Assembly (NCBI GenBank): GCA_009746045.1
Contig: RPFO01000213.1
Span: 1,038,302-1,102,301 of the forward strand
Direction of reading: 5' to 3'
Length of the DNA stretch: 64,000 nt
DNA from: Mesostigma viride
Taxonomy: Eukaryota > Streptophyta > Mesostigmatophyceae > Mesostigmatales > Mesostigmataceae
Positions 57,501 to 64,000 of the stretch are shown piece by piece. A program made the translations under genes and the position numbers. The stretch's first letter is position 1. Each line of letters starts with the position of its first letter. The notes under the pieces are model-generated. The model saw nothing but the letters and a program-made list of their open reading frames with translations. It had not been told where the DNA came from and ran no database searches.

Positions 57501-60500
57501 TTCAAGTCAAAGGTGGGTGTCATGCAGCACCGTGAGCGGCTTGCTTGTGCTTGTGTTGCGTTGCTGGCTCGCTCCAGGGGTGTAGCTGCTGGCGGTGTAA
57601 GATGAGTCATTGATTCTGGTGTAGCTGCTGGCGGTGTAAGATGAGTCATTGATTCTGGTGTAGCTGCTGGCGGTGTAAGATGAGTCATTGATTCTGGTGG
57701 TATACGATGAAGGGCCGCATGACTGGCCTGTCTTGGTGGTGTGCTGTTATGGCATGTCTTGGTGGTAAAGGTTTAAGTCCAGAATGAGGCATGCAGCGCA
57801 CCCACGGCCATGGCTCGTGGAGGCGGCTGGGTTGACACAAAAACTTGGTTTTCATTGCAGTTACCCTGTAATGCCTCCGGTACTTTTCTAATAGGTGTCA
57901 GCGTCAGTCCGGCACGGTATATGTTTGGCGTCATACTGCAGCATGGATGATCACATCCTATATGAAATAGCATGGTTATTTTTAGTATCATACTGGCATC
58001 CATTGTGGCGCTTACAGTTCTTTTGATGGCACATGTACCACTGACAGGTCATGCCTCACGTCTCTCTAGTAAGAGGCAGTCAGACCAGGGCAAGCTTGTG
58101 CTGGACAGTGACGACATTTCTTGAAAATGGGGTCACTGCCCTATGTTTTGGATCTCTCCGGCGTTGATGGCACTGCGCATGCGATGCACGTACAGACCGC
58201 CTGGCTCATAAGGGTCGGGCTAAGGTAGAGGCGTGGGTGATGCTGTCAGCAGCAGCACGCCCTTCGACTGCATTTTGGATGAGCAGTGGCAGGCGATGTG
58301 TCCTTCCAGATAGCATATTTTCTATCTGTGTGCGGGGATCATGGCTTGTAGGCTGACACACGGTTGCAAGCGAACATGCTATTGGACACGGACAATCCTT
58401 CTGCTTGTGCCGGTTACGTGTGCTGGCAGATTAAGCACATTGCTTGCGACCGCACGGATGCGGAGAAGCTCAAGGCTGCGCTGCGCTATACCAAGTTCGA
58501 CGCGGTCTACGACATCAACGGTGAGGGGGGAGCACCTTGGTGTGGGTGGTGGTCCACTCAACGGTGAGGGGGGACCACCAATGTTTCCTGCTGCTCCCCC
58601 ATCTGCAGCTTGCCGCAGTATCCATGCCATGGCTTGTAGCACTGGAGCGCTGGAATGTTTGGTCAGGTGCACCTCTATTGCTCTCAACAGCCCCCAATCG
58701 CCCTCTAAGGCCCCAAATGCACAGTGTTGCCATCACACACCCTGTAGTGCTCTCTAACACCCGCGAATGCCCTTTTTGCCCTGGTCTTCCCCTCCCTCGC
58801 CCTCGGCTTGTCCCCTGCCCCAGGCCGTGAGGCGTCGGATGCCAAGATCATCATCGAGGCGCTGCCTGGCCCCATCCAGCAGTACATCTTCTGCTCGTCG
58901 GCAGGAGTGTACCTCAAGTCCCTGGAGATGCCCCACTTCGAGGTGGGGCACTGTCACAATGCTGCCGCCTGCAGCAGCAGCAGCAGCAGCTAATTAGTTT
59001 CTAGTAGTTTGTATTGGTTGATATGTAGCATGGTGCTGCCATTGAAGGGGAGGAGTGCGGTCCACCTCAAGTATGCGGGAGAGAGGAAGAAGTTTTGGGG
59101 GGCCAATTTTAGTGCAGCCATAGCTAAGCTGGCAGCACCATGGTAACAGCCAGCTTGGTTTGCTAAGCTGCGAATGGGGTATGATTGCACGAAGGCGTGC
59201 GGTGGTCACCTGCAAGGTCGCAGGACGTACTGCTGCCTGACTCACGTGTGTCTCAATTGCTTTGAATGTCGTGCCAACCCATGCGCAGGAGGTCATCTCC
59301 CCCCGTGCCCATCTGCCGACTTCAGCTTCTTCCTTGCCTGAGCCTGTCTTCCTTTTTGCTGACATGTGCCACACCCACCGATGCTTCTTCGCTTGTGCCC
59401 CTCCTTTGCCTCATATCCAACCCATCCCTTTTGTCGCCCTCGTCGGCACCTGGCTGCCGCCATCCACGCACTGCCGCTACCCAGACCGACGCGGGCGACA
59501 AGAAGAGCCGCCACAAGGGCAAGCTGGACACGGAGGAGTACCTGCAGGCGGCCGGCGTCGCTTGGACTAGCATTCGCCCTGTACGTGCCTCGCCCCCTCT
59601 CTCCTTACCAGTCTGCTTGATGATTTCCTTGGTGGGCCCGCCGCGGCAAAACTCAAGGAGGTAGTCTCCTTGCTGGTCACCCAACAGGCCGGGATGATGG
59701 TGGAGCTTACCTGCACCGAACGGAACTGAGAATCACCCTCTCCCCGGTAGAACGCTGGGATCTGCCCCCACGAAAAGGTTTTCTTAACACTCCTTCCTCT
59801 TTAGACATTTCAATATTTCACAGGACGGCGCAAGCAGATGCTAGTTACTTTCTGTGTGCCATTCTTCGTGCCGGTCTACAGGACTTTGTTTGCTGACATT
59901 TGTCCATCGGCTACGTGCAAATGCTGGCTGCCTGCCCTCCCTGCCATGCTCGGTGCACTGATGCGTCGCCAGGTGTACATCTACGGCCCGCTCAACTACA
60001 ACCCGGTGGAGGAGTGGTTCTTCCACCGCATCGCCGCCGGCCGGCCCATCCCCATCCCCAACTCGGGCATGCAGGTCACCCAGCTAGGCCATGTCAAGGT
60101 GAGCAGCAATGCGCGCTTGCATCCGTCGCGCAACCATGCTTCTGTGGGCGCCGGTGACATCGTGAGATGGGCTACCATAGTGCCAGCACATCACTGGGGT
60201 GCCAGGCGTGGGTATGGATATCGGTGGACGATGATACGAAGTAGCTTTTACAGAGGGCATTAGAAACAAACAGGAGCGAGGCACGCTGATGACAGGCATA
60301 GAGGAAGGCCCCTATCATGTCCTATTATGCGCTTGCCGGTCTTCTATCCCAAGTGTTATGTTTTAGTATTGCCTCCCACGCCCTTTCTGCCACCATTGCC
60401 GCTCCCATAAATACACCCCATGAGGCTGTATAATTCAATTTTATGCATACTACTAAAAGAACTACGAAAAGTAAATAACGTTCTCAATGTCATTCACTCC

Positions 60501-61396
60501 TTCACTCCAGCTTGGCCGTCGTGTCAGCAGCGCGGTTGTCCTTGCAAGCAGTCGAGTGATAAGGATGGCACAGGGACCATCGCTGGCACCCAGCGCTCCT
60601 GTTGGATCTAGCTATGCGCTACGGCCTCCTTCCCTGCACGTAATCCAGCTAACAGTGACCCTGTGCCTGACTGTGCGCATTGCACCGGTGCCGCCAGGAT
60701 CTGGCGATTGCTTTTGCCAAGTGCCTAGGCAATCCGAAGGTGGTTGGCCAGATTTACAACGTGGCGGGTGACCGCTACGTGACGTTCGATGGCATCGCCA
60801 AGGCGTGCGCCAAGGTACGTGTGGGAAGTCCTGGTTGCTTGCCTCATATCCTGTCTGTCTGCCAAGAGAAAAACATTGTAAGTATAAGGAAAAGCCGTTG
60901 CTAGATTGTTCTGTGTGTGTGTGCGTGTGCGTGATTATCATTTGTCCCTTCTGGGGACTTCCTTTTTGTCACCATGTGATCTCGTTATAAAGCGTGTGTG
61001 ATGATAGATCACTTTTTTCAACGAGACGTATACGATGCATGCATGCATGCATGCATGCATGAGCCATCATGACCTTGGTGTCCAGCCTGGCATCCATCGA
61101 TGCTTGCTTCCTTGCTGCAGGCGGCCGGCGCTCCCGCCCCCGAGATTATCCACTACGACCCCAAGGAGTTTGACTTTGGCAAGGCCAAGGCGTTCCCGCT
61201 GCGCGACGTCCACTTCTTCACCAACATTGAGAAGGCCAAGCGCGACTTGGACTGGGAGCCCATGTTCGACCTGGTGGAGGGCCTGCGCGACTCATGGGAG
61301 AAGGACTACAAGGTCGGCCGCTTCTGCAAGGGGCCGGACTTCACGACCGATGACATGATCCTGTCCAAGGTCAAGAAGTCGGTCTCGGCCCGTTAA
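54539..61396 (+). CDS. CSP41B: Chloroplast stem-loop-binding protein CSP41b
   Basis: Exons: 54539-54742, 55658-55816, 57426-57512, 58430-58520, 58824-58942, 59485-59580, 59973-60098, 60698-60814, 61121-61396; 424 residues, all phases consistent. Exon 1 and the start of exon 2 form a Ser/Ala-rich transit peptide (about residues 1-88). The mature protein is an atypical SDR/epimerase: NVLILGGTRFIGQYL (dinucleotide loop GGTRFIG, 102-108), VTLLTRGKSPI, AVYDINGRE, YIFCSSAGVYLKS, SRHKGKLDTEEYL, IYGPLNYNPVEEWFFHRI, IYNVAGDRYVTFDGIA, and a conserved C-terminus with AKRDLDWEP and KDYKVGRFCKGPDF. This matches plant CSP41b and Chlamydomonas RAP38 along its length. The family binds and cleaves plastid RNA stem-loops and stabilises plastid transcripts and ribosomes. 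Exon 2 and exon 4 ends are duplicated in the following introns. Confidence 0.95.
55785..55910 (+). repeat. Duplicated CSP41b exon 2 end and donor
   Basis: Exon 2 ends at 55816 (GAACTGGTCAAGCAGGGGC, ACCAG|GTGAG). An 89-bp-shifted copy ends at 55905 (GAGCTGGTCAAGTAGGGGC, GCCAG|GTGAG). Flanks also match (TACTTGTCCCGC against TACCTCTCGCA; GCTATCAT after both). Use of the second donor would meet an in-frame TAG in the copied AAGTAG. Confidence 0.9.
56860..57120 (+). repeat. CCCGTCAA-type short repeats in CSP41b intron 2
   Basis: Many degenerate copies of CCCGTCAA/TCCCGTCAAT, including five tandem 9-bp GTCAATCCC units near 56913-56955. Non-coding. Confidence 0.8.
57585..57700 (+). repeat. 39-bp triplication in CSP41b intron 3
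   Basis: Three near-identical 39-bp units containing GTAGCTGCTGGCGGTGTAAG followed by ATGAGTCATTGATTCTG. Each contains GGCG|GTGTAAG, a weak donor-like site, but the unit does not copy the exon 3 end. Confidence 0.85.
58510..58575 (+). repeat. Short duplication of the CSP41b exon 4 donor
   Basis: Exon 4 ends at 58520 in CATCAACG|GTGAGGGGGGA. CTCAACG|GTGAGGGGGGA recurs with the junction at 58563, 43 bp on, with ACCACC/AGCACC after each. Confidence 0.7.
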
Positions 61397-61437
61397 GCGC
61401 CCCGCCTCAGAGGCGATTGTGCCACACCTGAGGAGAA

Positions 61438-61442
61438 TGTAA
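61438..61442 (+). terminator. TGTAA poly(A) signal of CSP41b
   Basis: TGTAA, the usual chlorophyte polyadenylation signal, occurs 42 bp after the CSP41b stop codon at 61394-61396. Confidence 0.6.
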
Positions 61443-62169
61443 GGCAGACTGTCACATGGTCTTCCAACTCACAGGGTGGATGAAGCCAACATGACAGTCC
61501 ATGCTTCATAAATACAAGCAGGCCGGCCATTTTTTCCACAATCGTGGGAAAATCCGAGGAAGTGGCGTGGTTCGCCTAGCGACCCCGGCCGTGCCTTGCA
61601 TGCAAAGATGTTCCACCCAGGAATGGGGGGCGTTTCAGGTGCACACATGTTTCAGATGTCGACGCGCCATGGAATCCACAGTGGGTAATTTCATGGCAGC
61701 ATAGAGCTGTATGTGTGGTGGCATGCCCCGTCAAACACATTGGAGTGCTGATTGAGTGCTCCGGCCTGAGCTACAGTAGGAGTGTGGCAACATTCTTCCT
61801 GTGCATGGCTTGGAGGATCGGCGATCATGGCATATGTGACATCATTATAGTTTAGTCTTGGACTCTCGGTCTCAATTCCCAAACTGTCTTGCCACCGCTT
61901 AGCTAGGACATTTAAGTCAAGGCAAAGGTTATAAGCTGGATCATCGGCTTTTTTAATGTCAGGTCCAGTAATCCTTGTAGCACAAACCTGAGCTTTGTGA
62001 TCAGGGAAGCAGAAACACATATTAAATAAAGATTCTCCCATATTTATCTTGATATATTCATTTCTGCATGTGTCTATCAGGTGAGATGTTCATTTCCAGC
62101 CGTGTTCAGCCCGTCTCACGTTTCGAGACTGAACAAGTCTCGAGTGGATCGACACGTGTGCAGTACTCC

Positions 62170-62275
62170 TACACACACAGATCTCAAATGATTTATCTAG
62201 TACCAAATCCGAAAGGCTTGCATCACTCCCCGGAAAGTAGAACTTTTGCGGATGACTGTAGGTGTCAGTTGGCGA
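62170..62275 (+). repeat. Plus-strand copy of the tRNA-like element's flank
   Basis: TAGTACCAAATCCGAAAGGC through GGATGACTGTAGGTGTCAGTTGGCGATGC repeats, in opposite orientation, the 12746-12655 side of the 240-bp insertion. It stops at GGCGATGC before the B-box region, so this copy is partial. Confidence 0.7.
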
Positions 62276-62285
62276 TGCTCCGGAG

Positions 62286-62930
62286 TGGGGCCATTATGGG
62301 CGCACGTACATGCGCGTGGGCCACATGCTAGGCTAAGCCTGACTAATCTACACTACTGGTATATCTTACCTAGTCTGAGGTGGCAGGAGGGGCCTGCCAT
62401 GGCTTGCTGTCAACGTGGATGACCGCCCCCCTCCAGTATACCGGCATCCCCCCTGCACTCTGCCGGAGCTGAAGGTAGGTCGGCCTGTAGGTGGGAGATC
62501 ATGTAGCACATATTCCTTGCTGGATGGATGGAGGTGGGCGAAGCCGCGTAATCGAACGAACATAACTAAGCTATCTAGTCTAGAAAAATCCTAACTACAC
62601 TTTTCAGCAAAACGCCCTTTCCGCTTGGGGGGAGGGGGCTTGCCCACAGGGGCTGGCGTGTGAGCCTGGACAATCTTCTGCCACCGCTTCTTGTTCTGCA
62701 TGGCAGTCCAAAGAAGAGAGAGGGAGTGGATGCGGTGTTCAAACTGAGCTGGGACCACTAGGTCGGCCAGCAACATATCTGGATGTAGTTCATGGCAGGC
62801 CGTCTTACCTAGCTTTCTAGGAATGTCCTAATTGGGGCCAGGCCAGGTCAGGATGTGCCGCCCTGGTTGGCCAAGCCGCTGGGGGCCCGCCAGACCAAGG
62901 GCGGGCACCTGAAACCTTATAACTTTCTCA
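62286..62930 (-). mobile_element. Fused LINE 3' end and ORF1-like fragment
   Basis: 62930-62490 (minus) corresponds to the RT C-terminus and 3' UTR of the 32.5-36.1 kb LINE, with LGLAGPQRLGQPGRHILTWP, FEHRIHSLSLLW and APVGKPPPPKRK, but lacks about 140 bp present there. At about 62487 it joins directly to the ORF1-like sequence seen at 32155-32275, including its downstream flank (GGGCCATTATGGGCGCAC, GGCCACATGCTAGGCTAAGC). Both ends are truncated and frames are broken. Confidence 0.75.
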
Positions 62931-63066
62931 AATCTTGTAAAAAATTCCTCAAACAAAAGCCAAACTTTTGCACAGAACACTGGATGTAACAACCTAATAC
63001 AAGAAGTAACAAAAACAGTCATTTTTTGTTGTTACACTTTGATGTGTGTTATATATCCTCCCCACG

Positions 63067-63136
63067 GAGGTATCAAGGAGGCAGCCAGCGCAGGCCAGAA
63101 ATCGGGAGAACCCGGACCATGGTAACTCGAGCCTAA
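63067..63136 (+). repeat. R1 repeat, partial
   Basis: TATCAAGGAGGCAGCCAGCG, CAGGCCAGAAATCGGGAGAA and CCATGGTAACTCGAGCC match the 5' half of R1. The copy ends at GAGCCTA, earlier than those at 30.8 and 36.8 kb. Confidence 0.7.
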
Positions 63137-63239
63137 TATTTTCTAATTAGTTGTGCCAGACTGCCAGTGGCCAGTGATTTCTAAGTCAATTAACGATATG
63201 TTACTGTATAGAAGGTAAATGACTCTTTGTTCAATAATC

Positions 63240-64000
63240 AATATTGAAAAGCATATTTCTCGACTGTGCACGTGGATACATGCCAGAGGAGCAAAGAGCC
63301 GCCCATAACCTGTTCCAGGGTCCTTGTCTCGACCACAGGCACCGCATGAATTAATTTACACGTAACTGCGTCACGAGGCACTGCATGGCCAAGATAAAAG
63401 CGTCCAACTGCGCGGGCATCAAGCAACCCAAAGGTGCGCCGAGCTTCCTGCGCAATGGCAGTTGTGCCGTCTGCACATGACTCAACAGGCATCCAACACC
63501 AGCCCTGCCCCTGTCCACAGTCTCCTTGTTGGAGCTGTCTCCTTTTGGACAACAACTTGTTCCCTGCTATGTAGCAAGTCCGCTAAGATCAGAAGGCCAC
63601 CCGCTAGGTCAAGCTTGGGCCATTCCCTGGGCTGGAGGAGGCTGCCTATATGAGCCCCAAGGCAATTAAAATGGACAACCACAGAGGAAGCATTTACTAA
63701 GTAGGAGCTCACAGGGTCGCTGGGAGGGGGGTAGCAGGTCTACCAAGGCTAGCAAAGAATAAACAAATTACCAGCAGGTGCCGAACTCTATTCAGCCACC
63801 AGCACCTGCGAACGGCTCATCAGCCCATGTCCAGGCATCCCCATTGCAACTTACAGCCACGATGCCCCACCATGGCTGTAGCATACGCACCCTACCAGGA
63901 TAAAAAAGACCGAGTAATCTGGCATCTGCAAAAACATCAAGAATGGGGCATCCAGCAGAGTTTAAGCCTTCTGTGACAGCAGATGGCGAGGCTGCATCCA
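63240..64000 (-). other. Unassigned coding-like sequence at the right edge
   Basis: Minus-strand frames with protein-like composition: from the window edge PILDVFADARLLGLFYPGRV and WWGIVA before a consensus donor (GCT|GTAAGT, about 63858), then VVHFNCLGAHIGSLLQPREW in 63712-63482, and AIAQEARRTFGLLDARAVGR, FYLGHAVPRDAVT in 63555-63238. The first and last share an ARxxGxFYxG pattern. I do not recognise a family. It could be the 3' part of a gene starting beyond the window or a transposon relic. Confidence 0.35.

Overview
The window looks like nuclear DNA from a green alga, most probably a chlorophyte. The genes are intron-rich with GC-rich exons. Two of the six encode proteins with plastid-type N-termini, and one of these is CSP41b, a chloroplast RNA-binding protein confined to photosynthetic lineages. 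A chlorophyte-type TGTAA poly(A) signal follows the CSP41b stop. There is no operon structure, and non-LTR retrotransposons, MITE-like elements and minisatellites fill introns and spacers. The species cannot be named from sequence alone.

Layout. 41-11650 (+): the C-terminal 432 residues of a TBL1/HOS15-type WD40 co-repressor subunit, 11 exons, with the LisH end off the left edge. 11.69-15.71 kb: two LINE pieces on the minus strand, the larger bounded by a 14-bp target-site duplication and carrying a nested 240-bp tRNA-like insertion. 27775-15817 (-): a complete 13-exon mitochondrial adrenodoxin (ferredoxin) reductase. 28495-29611 (+): a two-exon protein with two CMD/AhpD-like halves, divergent from the reductase across a 719-bp spacer. 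30-37.3 kb: a transposon-rich block with a LINE 3' end, an ORF1-like fragment, a nearly intact LINE and a Penelope-like RT relic. 41584-37815 (-): a three-exon GNAT acetyltransferase with a plastid-like N-terminus. 42407-42634 (+): an unidentified terminal exon. 53077-43354 (-): an 8-exon LAS1 pre-rRNA endonuclease homologue. 53407-54129: a MITE-like element with TA duplications. 54539-61396 (+): a complete 9-exon CSP41b gene. 62-64 kb: copies of the repeat families seen earlier plus unassigned coding-like sequence.

The exon models were built by hand from homology, GT/AG (once GC/AG) borders and phase. Every joined coding length is a multiple of three with no internal stop: 432 (partial), 558, 247, 677, 1104 and 424 residues.

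The most unusual feature is recurrent. In four of the genes, sequence straddling an exon 3' end and its 5' splice site is tandemly copied into the following intron, from two copies to arrays of about 16. The clearest cases are TBL1 exons 3, 7, 9 and 10, reductase exon 5, GNAT exon 2 and CSP41b exon 2. Weaker cases are TBL1 exons 1 and 5, reductase exon 3 and CSP41b exon 4. Each copy brings another donor-like AG|GT, so these genes carry rows of decoy or alternative splice donors. I have not seen this described as a general feature of a genome and regard it as the main lead in the window.

Functionally the genes are unlinked housekeeping loci: chromatin repression (TBL1/HOS15), mitochondrial electron transfer to ferredoxin, ribosome biogenesis (LAS1), plastid RNA metabolism (CSP41b), protein or small-molecule acetylation (GNAT) and a CMD-like protein of unknown role.
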